Below, one piece after another: positions 19,107 to 26,856 of a stretch of DNA of 64,000 bases. This DNA is from Sulfuricurvum sp. GTDB lineage: Bacteria; Campylobacterota; Campylobacteria; Campylobacterales; Sulfurimonadaceae. Positions within the stretch are counted from its first letter, which is position 1. Each line of letters begins with the position of its first letter. The notes beneath the pieces were generated by a model. It was given only the letters and a program-made list of their open reading frames with translations. It had not been told where the DNA came from and did not search any database. The stretch lies in assembly GCA_028714915.1 (NCBI GenBank), contig JAQTLL010000001.1, positions 124,001-188,000 on the forward strand. The letters run 5' to 3'. Position numbers and translations under genes: made by a program.

Positions 19107-20075
19107 TCTTTTCAAGATATTTCAGTTGTTGTACAAGGACCCATTAGTGAATATACAGAACAAACATTGCAATCTGTCCGTAAAATTTTGCCTGAAGCCG
19201 AACTTATTCTTAGTACATGGAAAGGCAGTGATATCAAAAATCTTGAATATGATATAGCTGTATTAAGCAATGATCCCGGTGGTTATGAATTTTGTCTTGA
19301 TTGTGGTCAACTGTATAATGTCAATCGATTGATTGTTAGTACATTTGAGGGGATTAAAAGGGCAAATAAACCGTATGTATTGAAACTTAGATCGGATATG
19401 GAGTTACATAGCTCTGAATTTCTGAACTTTTTTGGATTTTGTCCAGTAAAAACTGAGTATAGTTTTTTAAATCAAAAAATATTGATTGGAAATATTTACA
19501 CAAGAAATCCACACTTTAGTGAAAAAAAAATACTTTTTCATATTGGTGATTTTTTTTATTTTGGACAGAAAGAAGACTTACTAACTATTTTCGACATTAG
19601 ACTTGCTACACAAAATATTGCTTCCTATTTTAAAATCCATGAGCCATTTATAGAATACAATACAAAAATATTTTGTAAATATTTCCCAGAGCAATTTATT
19701 TGGCTCTCTTTTGTACAAAAATACCATTCAGTTGATTTAAAACATCCATTTGACTCAAATAAAAAATTAATAGAATTACATGATAAGATACTTGTATCGA
19801 ATACGATTTTAATAGATCTTGAGAAGAGCGGCATAGACTCTCTCAAATATCCATTCGATACAATTTCCAAAAGTGATTTATATTCTCATTTGGATTACCT
19901 TTTTCTTTACAATAAAATATGCAATAATATAATCTATTTTTCGTCTTTTTTACATTATTCATCTAGAAAGACTGTTTACCTTTTTAAAAAATTATATCAT
20001 TGGCAAAAATTTCCAGAACGAACAATTAGAAATTTCATGAAACAAAAATTTGATTTAAGAAAAAAGAAAATATAA
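19101..20075 (+). CDS. WavE-family glycan biosynthesis protein
   Basis: The 324-residue protein has the pattern of the WavE lipopolysaccharide-synthesis family: VVVQGPISEYT at the start, ELILSTWKGSDI, SNDPGG, then NVNRLIVSTFEGIKRA and YVLKLRSDMEL. These are thought to be glycosyltransferases of LPS or capsule loci. The gene is visibly more AT-rich than galU-rfbB. Its ATG overlaps the previous stop by 1 nt without a ribosome site, so it depends on coupling. A 14-bp direct repeat bounds it exactly. Confidence 0.75.
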   Translation: MISFQDISVVVQGPISEYTEQTLQSVRKILPEAELILSTWKGSDIKNLEYDIAVLSNDPGGYEFCLDCGQLYNVNRLIVSTFEGIKRANKPYVLKLRSDMELHSSEFLNFFGFCPVKTEYSFLNQKILIGNIYTRNPHFSEKKILFHIGDFFYFGQKEDLLTIFDIRLATQNIASYFKIHEPFIEYNTKIFCKYFPEQFIWLSFVQKYHSVDLKHPFDSNKKLIELHDKILVSNTILIDLEKSGIDSLKYPFDTISKSDLYSHLDYLFLYNKICNNIIYFSSFLHYSSRKTVYLFKKLYHWQKFPERTIRNFMKQKFDLRKKKI

Positions 20076-20080
20076 TGATT
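20067..20080 (+). repeat. 14-bp junction repeat, right copy
   Basis: This is identical to 19093-19106 and covers the stop of the WavE-like gene and the start of the phosphodiesterase gene. Confidence 0.7.
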
Positions 20081-20707
20081 ACTCTATCCCACCGAGGCTA
20101 TTGGAAAGATATTTTAGAAAAGAATCGTCCAATCGCATTTGAACGAAGTTTTTCTCTTGGGTTTGGAACTGAAACAGATATACGTGATTATAAAGGTGAG
20201 CTTGTGATCTCTCATGATATAGCCGATGAAACCTGTATCAGCGTAGCTCATTTTTTTGAACTTTATAATCGTTTTGATACTTCTTTACCTTTGGCTCTTA
20301 ATATCAAATCCGATGGATTACAAGCAAAACTCAAAGCCTTACTTGTAGAGTATAAGATAGAAAATTATTTTATTTTTGATATGTCAGTTCCGGATAGTTT
20401 AGGATATTTAAAACAAGGGCTTGATACTTTTACTCGTCAAAGCGAATATGAAAAAGAGCCTTTATTTTATGATGAAGCCACTGGCGTTTGGCTGGATGAA
20501 TTTCAAGGACATTGGATTACCAAAGAGGTAATTGACGCTCATGTCAAAAATAATAAACAAATTTGTATTGTCTCTCCCGATTTGCACAAACGAGAATACA
20601 AAGCCGAATGGGAACACTATAAGCTAATTGAACAAGAGTTAGGGATAAATAATCTCATGCTATGTACAGATTACCCAGAAAGCGCAAAGGAGTTTTTTAG
20701 TGAGTAA
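20075..20707 (+). CDS. GDPD-like (PI-PLC-fold) phosphodiesterase of a glycan locus
   Basis: The 210-residue protein starts with ITLSHRGYW and continues with GFGTETDIRDYKGELVISHD, matching the catalytic His/Arg and Glu-Asp positions of the glycerophosphodiester phosphodiesterase fold. It lacks the longer C-terminal part of housekeeping GlpQ enzymes and has no signal peptide, so it should act in the cytosol. Proteins like this occur in capsule and LPS loci, where their substrate is unclear. It overlaps the next gene by 8 nt. Confidence 0.7.
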   Translation: MITLSHRGYWKDILEKNRPIAFERSFSLGFGTETDIRDYKGELVISHDIADETCISVAHFFELYNRFDTSLPLALNIKSDGLQAKLKALLVEYKIENYFIFDMSVPDSLGYLKQGLDTFTRQSEYEKEPLFYDEATGVWLDEFQGHWITKEVIDAHVKNNKQICIVSPDLHKREYKAEWEHYKLIEQELGINNLMLCTDYPESAKEFFSE

Positions 20708-21335
20708 AATAAAAGCCGTTATATTTGATATGGACGGGGTTCTTATCGAAGCCAAAGATTGGCATTATGAAGCACTTAACAAAGCATTGCAACTCTTTGG
20801 TATGGAAATAAGCCGTTATGATCATCTTGTGACCTATGATGGCCTTCCGACTAAGAAAAAGCTCGAAATGCTTTCATCTGAAAGAGGTCTTCCAAAGGGA
20901 CTTCATCAGTTTATCAATGATATGAAGCAGCAATACACAATGGAAATTGTGTATGCGAGTTGTAAACCCCAGTTTTATCATGAATATGCCCTCTCAAAAC
21001 TCAAAAATGAGGGTTATAAAATGGCGGTATGCTCAAACTCTATTCGTAATACCATCGAGATTATGATGCAAAAAGCTTCTTTGGAAAATTACCACGATTT
21101 TTACATTTCAAACCAAGATGTCACCCATGGCAAACCTGATCCAGAAATGTACAATAAAGCGATAGAAAAAATGGGGCTAACTCCCAAAGAGTGCATGATT
21201 ATCGAAGACAATGAAAACGGTATCAAAGCAGCCCGTGCAAGCGGGGCACATGTTATGATCGTTGAAAGTGTCGAAGATGTAAACTATGAAAATATCAAAA
21301 AACATATTAATATTTTTGAAGGTGGTATGCAATGA
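20700..21335 (+). CDS. HAD-superfamily phosphatase, beta-phosphoglucomutase-like
   Basis: The 211-residue HAD hydrolase has motif I FDMDGVLIE (nucleophile Asp10, acid Asp12), a helical cap with the DGLPTKKKLEML segment, motif II MAVCSNSIRN, and motif III/IV HGKPDPEMYNKA and IIEDNENGIKAARASG. It starts at GTG with AAGGAG upstream. It sits between a phosphodiesterase and a nucleotidyltransferase, so it probably trims a phosphorylated small-molecule precursor of a glycan decoration (inference). Confidence 0.85.
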   Translation: MSKIKAVIFDMDGVLIEAKDWHYEALNKALQLFGMEISRYDHLVTYDGLPTKKKLEMLSSERGLPKGLHQFINDMKQQYTMEIVYASCKPQFYHEYALSKLKNEGYKMAVCSNSIRNTIEIMMQKASLENYHDFYISNQDVTHGKPDPEMYNKAIEKMGLTPKECMIIEDNENGIKAARASGAHVMIVESVEDVNYENIKKHINIFEGGMQ

Positions 21336-22060
21336 TCAACATCCTCGTCCCTCTTGCCGGAAAAAACCAGTTTTTTTCTGAAGCTGAATATCCATATCCC
21401 AAACCACTGATTGAAATCAATGGCAAAACGATGATTGAGCATATTTTGGCGAACTTTGAAAGTATTCAAAAAGAGAAGCAATTTATTTTTATCGTCAATA
21501 ATGAAGATTGTAAAAAATACCATCTCGACAATATCCTCAATCTTCTAACTGATCACACCTGTAAAATTATTAAAATCGATGGCGAAACAAAAGGTGCAGC
21601 GTGTAGTGCTTTAATGGCTATTGAGCATATAAATAACAATACACCATTGGTTATAGCCAATGCAGATCAAATCATACGTGAGGACATCCAAACCAAAATA
21701 GACACTTTAGAAGCCTATGACGCAGGAGTTATTACCTTTGATTCTGTGCATCCGAAATGGTCTTATGCTAGAGTGGATAGTGATGGAAATATAACAGAAA
21801 CAGCAGAAAAAAGACCGATCAGTAAATATGCAATTGCGGGATTTTATTACTTCAAAGAGGGTAAAGAATTTGTAATAAGTGCAATGTCGATGATCAGAAA
21901 AGATGCTAGTGTTAATGAACTCTATTTTATAGCTCCAGTCCTTAATGAAATGATCTTAAAGAATAAATCATTAGGAATCGTTCAAATAGACAACAGTAAC
22001 TACCATACATTTTATAGCCCTAATAAAATTAAAGAATACGAAAGGACAACGCAATGCTAA
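21332..22060 (+). CDS. sugar-phosphate nucleotidyltransferase with altered signature loop
   Basis: The 242-residue protein has the GT-A-like nucleotidyltransferase fold: ILVPLAGKNQFF, YPKPLIEINGKTMIEHIL, ETKGAACSALMAIEHI, VIANADQII, and a late IAGFYYFKEGKEFV. The usual GXG(S/T)R loop is replaced by GKNQFF, although the KPLIE lysine and the NADQ segment remain. Its neighbour at 22715 is a paralog with the normal loop. It may accept an unusual nucleotide, or may have changed role. It overlaps both neighbours. Confidence 0.75.
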   Translation: MINILVPLAGKNQFFSEAEYPYPKPLIEINGKTMIEHILANFESIQKEKQFIFIVNNEDCKKYHLDNILNLLTDHTCKIIKIDGETKGAACSALMAIEHINNNTPLVIANADQIIREDIQTKIDTLEAYDAGVITFDSVHPKWSYARVDSDGNITETAEKRPISKYAIAGFYYFKEGKEFVISAMSMIRKDASVNELYFIAPVLNEMILKNKSLGIVQIDNSNYHTFYSPNKIKEYERTTQC

Positions 22061-22389
22061 AAGATCTCACCAAGCAGTACGTAGATGCATTTAATAGCAA
22101 AAATATTGATAAAATAGTAACGCTTTTCGCTGATAATTTTGCACTTGAAGATCCGGTCGTAAAGCGCATTGAAGGAAAGAAAGAAGTTCTAGTAGCTATT
22201 CAAGGAATTTTTAATTCATGTGAGCGCCTTAGCTTTGAAGCAAAAAATATTTATCAAGACAATCAAACCACTATTATTGAGTTCACCCTGAAACTTGATG
22301 AGACTATTTTAACTGGGACGGATATTATCGAATGGAATGATAATGGAACAATGAGTGAACTCCGTGCTTATTTGGATATTCCAAAATGA
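22054..22389 (+). CDS. SnoaL/NTF2-like small protein
   Basis: The 111-residue protein fits the NTF2-like cone fold: LTKQYVDAFNSKNIDKIVTLFADNFALEDP followed by an EGKKEVLVAIQGIF helix and four strands ending RAYLDIPK. Such proteins are isomerases, cyclases or binding modules. Its overlap with the nucleotidyltransferase and cupin genes suggests that it works on the same precursor, but no reaction can be assigned. Confidence 0.65.
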   Translation: MLKDLTKQYVDAFNSKNIDKIVTLFADNFALEDPVVKRIEGKKEVLVAIQGIFNSCERLSFEAKNIYQDNQTTIIEFTLKLDETILTGTDIIEWNDNGTMSELRAYLDIPK

Positions 22390-22718
22390 AAATAGCTAAA
22401 CTCGAAGACATGGTGAAAGGATGGTTTGTTGGAAATTTCGAACCGACACTTTTGAAAACCAACGATGTTGAAGTAGCTGTAAAAGAGTATAAAAAAGGTG
22501 ATTACGAAGAAAAACATTATCATAAGATCGCAACTGAAATTACCGTTATTGTGAGCGGTCACATTCGGATGAATGGTGTTGAATATAAAAAAGGTGACAT
22601 TATCGTCATTGAGCCCAATAAAGCCACCGATTTTGAAGCTTTGGAAAATACCGTCAATACTGTGGTGAAGTTTCCCGGAGCAAGCAATGATAAATATTTA
22701 GGAGAACCAAACGCATGA
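22386..22718 (+). CDS. cupin-domain protein
   Basis: This 110-residue single-domain cupin has EYKKGDYEEKHYHKIATEI, with metal-binding-type His residues, followed by TVIVSGHIRMNGVEYKKGDIIVIEP, the second cupin motif. It could be a small sugar isomerase, epimerase or binding protein. It overlaps genes on both sides by 4 nt, so it is clearly part of the modification block. Confidence 0.75.
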   Translation: MKIAKLEDMVKGWFVGNFEPTLLKTNDVEVAVKEYKKGDYEEKHYHKIATEITVIVSGHIRMNGVEYKKGDIIVIEPNKATDFEALENTVNTVVKFPGASNDKYLGEPNA

Positions 22719-23446
22719 TTAATATAGTAATACCTATGGCTGGACTTGGAAGTAGATTCGCACAAGCTGGATATGAAAAACCAAAACCTTTTATCGATGT
22801 AGCAGGAAAACCGATGATCGTACGTGTATTAGAAAACTTGGCTTACCCTGATGCACGCTATATTCTCATAGCCCGAAAAGAGCATATCGAAAAAGAGCAA
22901 GAACTTGTAAAGCAAATTGAGCAGGAGTTTAACGCTATTTTTATCCCTATTGATAAGCTCACAGAGGGGACAGCCTGTACGGTCCTTTACGCTCGTAAAT
23001 ATATCAATAATGATGAGCCACTCTTAATCGCCAATTCGGATCAAATTGTTGATATGAATATTACAGATTTTATTGATGATTGTTCAACTAGAAATCTTGA
23101 TGGCTCGATATTGACTTTTATAGATCATTACAGTGATCCAAAGTGGTCATTTGCCAAACTTGATGAAAATAACCTTGTCGCAGAAGTCAGAGAGAAAATT
23201 GTTATCTCAGAGTTTGCTACCGTCGGTATCTATCTCTACTCAAAAGGGGAAGAATTTGTCGATTCTGCTATCGATATGATTATCGAAAATGATCGTGTTA
23301 ATAATGAGTTTTATACGTGCCCAACCTATAACTATGCTATAAAAGATGGTTCGAAAATTGGTATTTATAATATCGATTTTGAACAAATGCATGGTATTGG
23401 TACGCCGGAAGATTTGAATAGTTATTTAGAAAGTACAAATTTATAA
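22715..23446 (+). CDS. sugar-phosphate nucleotidyltransferase
   Basis: The 243-residue enzyme has an intact signature, IPMAGLGSRFAQAGYEKPKP, then KLTEGTACTVLYA, LLIANSDQIVD and a C-terminal HGIGTPEDLNSYL. These features place it among GT-A nucleotidyltransferases that activate sugars or polyols. It is a paralog of the gene at 21332; both share the NADQ/NSDQ and hydrophobic YPKP/KPKP segments. The substrate is unknown. Confidence 0.82.
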   Translation: MINIVIPMAGLGSRFAQAGYEKPKPFIDVAGKPMIVRVLENLAYPDARYILIARKEHIEKEQELVKQIEQEFNAIFIPIDKLTEGTACTVLYARKYINNDEPLLIANSDQIVDMNITDFIDDCSTRNLDGSILTFIDHYSDPKWSFAKLDENNLVAEVREKIVISEFATVGIYLYSKGEEFVDSAIDMIIENDRVNNEFYTCPTYNYAIKDGSKIGIYNIDFEQMHGIGTPEDLNSYLESTNL

Positions 23447-24204
23447 TGAAGCATGCGTTTGTTCTTCCTTGCTATTTTCAACGCGAAAATCCAGTTGTTA
23501 TCAATGCTATAAAAAGTATACGAAAATTTCATCCCGATTCACCTGTCATCATAGTAGATAGTGGTTCTAGTGATAAATCCTATTATAAAGATTTAGAAGC
23601 ATATTCTGTTATTATAGAAGATATTAATAATAAAAATTATGATACTGGTGCTTATTGGTATGCATATACAAAATATACTGATATTGAATTTTTTTATTTT
23701 ATACATGACTCTATAGAAATTTATGATAATTTATTTGATTTATTTGTGCATGATATTACATCCATTCGCTATTTCAACTCAGCAAATATCGTTGGAGGAA
23801 GATATATTATATCTGGTCGATCTGATTTTATAAAAAAATACATTTTATCAAAGCTTGGTCGCTTGAACTGGCTTAATGATATTTATGGCTGTAATAATAG
23901 TGATCAACTTGAATGGATGCATGAACAAATGAAAAGAATACGGTATTGGATTCCAGATTTTTTTCCTGCATTATTTGGACCAATGATGTGTGTTAAACGT
24001 GAAGTTATGGATAGATTAGCAAATGCAGAGCTAAACAAAATTTTACCAACTAATAAAAATGAACAAATGGCCATGGAAAGAATTTTTGGTATTGCTCTCA
24101 TGCAAGAAGGCTATGACTTTGTTAATAACTCTCTACAAGGCAACCAATTAACTAACGAATTAGATACATCTCGATTCAATAAAATTATTCTAAATAGGTC
24201 ATAA
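23446..24204 (+). CDS. putative glycosyltransferase (GT-A type)
   Basis: The 252-residue protein starts like a GT-A enzyme (FVLPCYFQRENPVVINAIKS, then VIIVDSGSSDKSYYKD) and has FFYFIHDSIEIYD where the metal-binding motif is expected. The later part (FPALFGPMMCVKREVMDRL) resembles acceptor-binding regions of O-antigen transferases. It is notably AT-rich and lies between a nucleotidyltransferase and a rhamnosyltransferase-like gene with 1-nt overlaps. The exact family is uncertain. Confidence 0.65.
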   Translation: MKHAFVLPCYFQRENPVVINAIKSIRKFHPDSPVIIVDSGSSDKSYYKDLEAYSVIIEDINNKNYDTGAYWYAYTKYTDIEFFYFIHDSIEIYDNLFDLFVHDITSIRYFNSANIVGGRYIISGRSDFIKKYILSKLGRLNWLNDIYGCNNSDQLEWMHEQMKRIRYWIPDFFPALFGPMMCVKREVMDRLANAELNKILPTNKNEQMAMERIFGIALMQEGYDFVNNSLQGNQLTNELDTSRFNKIILNRS

Positions 24205-25094
24205 TGAAGAAAATTGTGCTTAAAATTTCCGCCTGTGTAGTACTTTATAATCCAACACTTGAAGTAATTGAAAATGTCGCAACATACGCTGATAAGGTGG
24301 ATCATTTCATTGTTGTTGATAATTCTGATACTCAGCAGCATGAAATTATTGAAACTCTAAAAAGTATCTATTCCAATCTCATCTATATTGACAATCGTGG
24401 TAATTTAGGGATTGCTACTGCACTCAATATCGCTTGTGATTGTGCAATTGCACAAAACAGTGATTGGATTTTAACGATGGATCAGGATAGTAAATTTATC
24501 AATTTTCAAGATTATTTACACTGCCTGCATTCACTCGATCAACAATCTGATATTGCCCTCCTTGCTCCCAATACAGGAAGATTTAGCCCGGAAGAAATTG
24601 GCAAAAATGCGCATGACTGTACCTTTGAAGAACACTTTATTGTCATTACATCTGGTAATTTTTTAAATCTCAATCTTTTCAACAGTATCGGAAGATTCGA
24701 TGACAACTTATTTATCGATGTCGTCGATTATGATTACTGCGCAAAAGTTAAACTGGCAGGATATAAAACACTCCTCTTTAAAAATATTTTGTTGGAACAC
24801 CAGCTTGGAGTTTTACATAAACGCAAAAATTTATTGACGGGGAAAATCAAATATAAAACAGAACATAGTCCGCAAAGAGCCTACTATATTGCAAGAAACT
24901 ATTTGTATCTAGCTCGTAAATATCGTAAATCACTCCCTCAAGAATTTGCTCTTTTAAAAGTTATAAACATCGTTTTTATCCATGATGTTACTAAAATCCT
25001 CCTCTATGAAGATCAAAAATGTAAAAAAATAAGTGCTAAATTTTTAGGCGCGTACCACTTTATGATAGGTAAATATGGAAAGTATACAACCTAA
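24204..25094 (+). CDS. rhamnosyltransferase-like glycosyltransferase family 2
   Basis: The 296-residue GT2 enzyme has ISACVVLYNPTLEVIENVAT, FIVVDNSD, NRGNLGIATALNIA and ILTMDQDSKF, the order seen in RfbF/WbbL-like rhamnosyltransferases, which fits the dTDP-rhamnose genes upstream. A VVDYDYCAKVKLAGYK segment supplies the late acidic motif. Its last 69 nt or so are repeated again at 25852-25920 beyond a toxin-antitoxin pair. Confidence 0.8.
   Translation: MKKIVLKISACVVLYNPTLEVIENVATYADKVDHFIVVDNSDTQQHEIIETLKSIYSNLIYIDNRGNLGIATALNIACDCAIAQNSDWILTMDQDSKFINFQDYLHCLHSLDQQSDIALLAPNTGRFSPEEIGKNAHDCTFEEHFIVITSGNFLNLNLFNSIGRFDDNLFIDVVDYDYCAKVKLAGYKTLLFKNILLEHQLGVLHKRKNLLTGKIKYKTEHSPQRAYYIARNYLYLARKYRKSLPQEFALLKVINIVFIHDVTKILLYEDQKCKKISAKFLGAYHFMIGKYGKYTT
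25012..25080 (+). repeat. 69-bp direct repeat, left copy (3' end of the GT2 gene)
   Basis: Positions 25012-25080 match 25852-25920 at 63 of 69 sites, with no gaps and a constant offset of 840. This copy is coding (the C-terminal AKFLGAYHFMIGKYG region of the glycosyltransferase). Confidence 0.9.
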
Positions 25095-25146
25095 CTATAA
25101 AATGGTTTGAACTTTTTCTCCATTCATCTCATCAAGCTTAATGTGC

Positions 25147-25152
25147 TATAAT
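25147..25152 (+). promoter_or_regulatory. -10 box for the VapBC-like pair
   Basis: GTGC-TATAAT-ATT lies 26 nt before the antitoxin ATG, so the pair has its own promoter inside the polysaccharide operon. Confidence 0.55.
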
Positions 25153-25178
25153 ATTTAAACTCAACATGGAGCTATACT

Positions 25179-25406
25179 ATGCACACATTGACGCTCAAAG
25201 TGCACGACAGTGTGCTTGATAAAATCATCTATTTCTTGAACAGTCTACCAAAATATGAAGTGGAAATTATTGAAGATAAAGTTGTAGGTGAAAAAAATAT
25301 AAAAGTTTCGAAAACGCAAGATATTTTTCAAAAAACGTCAGGCTTAATATCAGATAGAAACATTGACCCAATCGAATGGCAACGCACCATAAGAAATGAA
25401 TGGTAA
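25179..25406 (+). CDS. antitoxin of a PIN-toxin pair (VapB-like)
   Basis: The 75-residue protein starts with a beta strand-helix unit (TLTLKVHDSVLDKIIYFLNSLP) and ends with a charged toxin-binding-like tail (NIDPIEWQRTIRNEW). Similar small proteins accompany PIN toxins. It has its own -10 box, and its stop (TAA) overlaps the toxin ATG (TAATG). Family assignment rests on the partner gene. Confidence 0.7.
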   Translation: MHTLTLKVHDSVLDKIIYFLNSLPKYEVEIIEDKVVGEKNIKVSKTQDIFQKTSGLISDRNIDPIEWQRTIRNEW

Positions 25407-25774
25407 TGAAGTATTTAGTCGATTCCAACATTATAATTTATCATCTCAATGGCAATAAAATAGCAACTACTTTTTTAAAAAACAATCATACTATGTGTGC
25501 AATATCACAAATCACATTCATAGAGGTTTTGTCCTTTGAATTTACAAATAATGAATTTATAAGTACAAAAGAATTACTCGATAGTTTTTTACTCATTGAT
25601 GTAACCAACAGCATATCAATGCAATGTGTGAAAAATAGAAAAATTAAAAAAATTAAAATTCCAGATAACATTATAAGCTCAACCGCTCAAATAAATGATT
25701 TAATCTTAGTAACACGGAATATAAGCGATTTTAACTCACTGGAAATAAAACTTTTGGACATTTTTGATAGCTAA
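25406..25774 (+). CDS. PIN-domain toxin (VapC-like)
   Basis: The 122-residue protein has the PIN acidic set: Asp in YLVDSNIIIYHLNG, Glu in ITFIEVLSFEF, Asp in KIPDNIISSTA, and Asp in LVTRNISDF. PIN toxins are Mg-dependent RNases acting on tRNA or rRNA. The ATG at 25406 overlapping the antitoxin stop is preferred over one at 25400. The pair lies between two glycosyltransferase genes and is bracketed by 69-bp direct repeats. Confidence 0.85.
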   Translation: MKYLVDSNIIIYHLNGNKIATTFLKNNHTMCAISQITFIEVLSFEFTNNEFISTKELLDSFLLIDVTNSISMQCVKNRKIKKIKIPDNIISSTAQINDLILVTRNISDFNSLEIKLLDIFDS

Positions 25775-25851
25775 TCTCTTCTAGCGCTAGCACTATTCAT
25801 TCTTTAACCTTCTGCCTATTCAATTAACTGGCTTGGTTGATAGAGAGTGTT

Positions 25852-25920
25852 ATCAAAAATTAAAAAAAATAAGCGCTAAATTTTTAGGTGCATATCACTT
25901 TATGATAGGTAAATATGGAA
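25852..25920 (+). repeat. 69-bp direct repeat, right copy: remnant of a glycosyltransferase 3' end
   Basis: This is a non-coding relic of the 3' end of the gene at 24204-25094, now 758 nt past that gene. Its last 6 nt are the first two codons of the next glycosyltransferase, and GATAGGT within it is that gene's ribosome site. This suggests the two glycosyltransferase genes once overlapped and were separated when the toxin-antitoxin pair entered. Confidence 0.88.
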
Positions 25921-26856
25921 AACACACCCTCTAACATCGATATCTCATTCATAACGATAAATTACAATTCGTCACATCATACGATTGCTCTTGTGCAGAG
26001 TATCATAGCCCACACACTCAGTGATCTCAACTATGAAATTATTGTCGTAGACAATGCATCAGAAGTCGAGGACTATACCAATCTGCATGATACTATCAGC
26101 TCTTTTCCTCAAGTTTCTATCATCCGTAATCGGATCAATAATGGGTTTGCCGGCGGTAATATGCTTGGTGTTAATTCCGCGCATGGAAAGTACTACTTCT
26201 TTATCAATAACGATTGCCAATTGCTCAATGATACAGGAAGTATCATGAAAAACTTTTTGGATGCACATGATGACATTGCTGTAGTGACGGCAAAAGTAAC
26301 CGATGAAAAGGGACATTTTTCCTCATCCTACAAACAGTTTCCCTCTGTTATCAAACAATGGTTTGGCAATTCGATTCATAGAGCACTTTCATCGAAATCT
26401 TTCCCAAGCAATAAAATACATTTAGAGACTCCAACTGCAGTTGAGATCATTAGCGGTGCCTGTATGTTTTTTAGAGCAGAAGACTTTAATACCATCGGTG
26501 GCTTTGATACGATCTTTTTTCTCTATTGCGAAGAAGAGGATATTTGTAAACGGGTATGGAATTATGGCAAGCAAATCTACTTTCTTCCTGAGGCAGAAGT
26601 TTTTCATGCCGGCGGTGGAAGCTCTATTCATAATGTCGCTTTAGAAAAAGAATTTTATATCTCCTATAAACTCTTAATTGATAAGCATTTCAATTATTTT
26701 GCTCGATTTTTTATTAAAATGGCGCTTACACTCAAACAATTTCGACGTATATTTACTAAACGTCATGGCCTTTCTCTCTTTTTATTTGTGGCTTCCGGCT
26801 CACCTATTCGCGACAGCTTACGATATAAACAAAAGATACAACTTGATAAGAACTAA
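25915..26856 (+). CDS. glycosyltransferase family 2 (rhamnosyltransferase-like)
   Basis: The 313-residue GT2 enzyme has DISFITINYNSSHHTIALVQ, IIVVDNAS, NNGFAGGNMLGVNSA and FFINNDCQLL, then GGFDTIFFLYCEEEDICKRV with the catalytic acidic cluster, and VFHAGGGSS. This pattern is typical of WbbL-type rhamnosyl- or N-acetylsugar transferases. Its ribosome site lies in the 69-bp repeat. Confidence 0.85.
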   Translation: MENTPSNIDISFITINYNSSHHTIALVQSIIAHTLSDLNYEIIVVDNASEVEDYTNLHDTISSFPQVSIIRNRINNGFAGGNMLGVNSAHGKYYFFINNDCQLLNDTGSIMKNFLDAHDDIAVVTAKVTDEKGHFSSSYKQFPSVIKQWFGNSIHRALSSKSFPSNKIHLETPTAVEIISGACMFFRAEDFNTIGGFDTIFFLYCEEEDICKRVWNYGKQIYFLPEAEVFHAGGGSSIHNVALEKEFYISYKLLIDKHFNYFARFFIKMALTLKQFRRIFTKRHGLSLFLFVASGSPIRDSLRYKQKIQLDKN

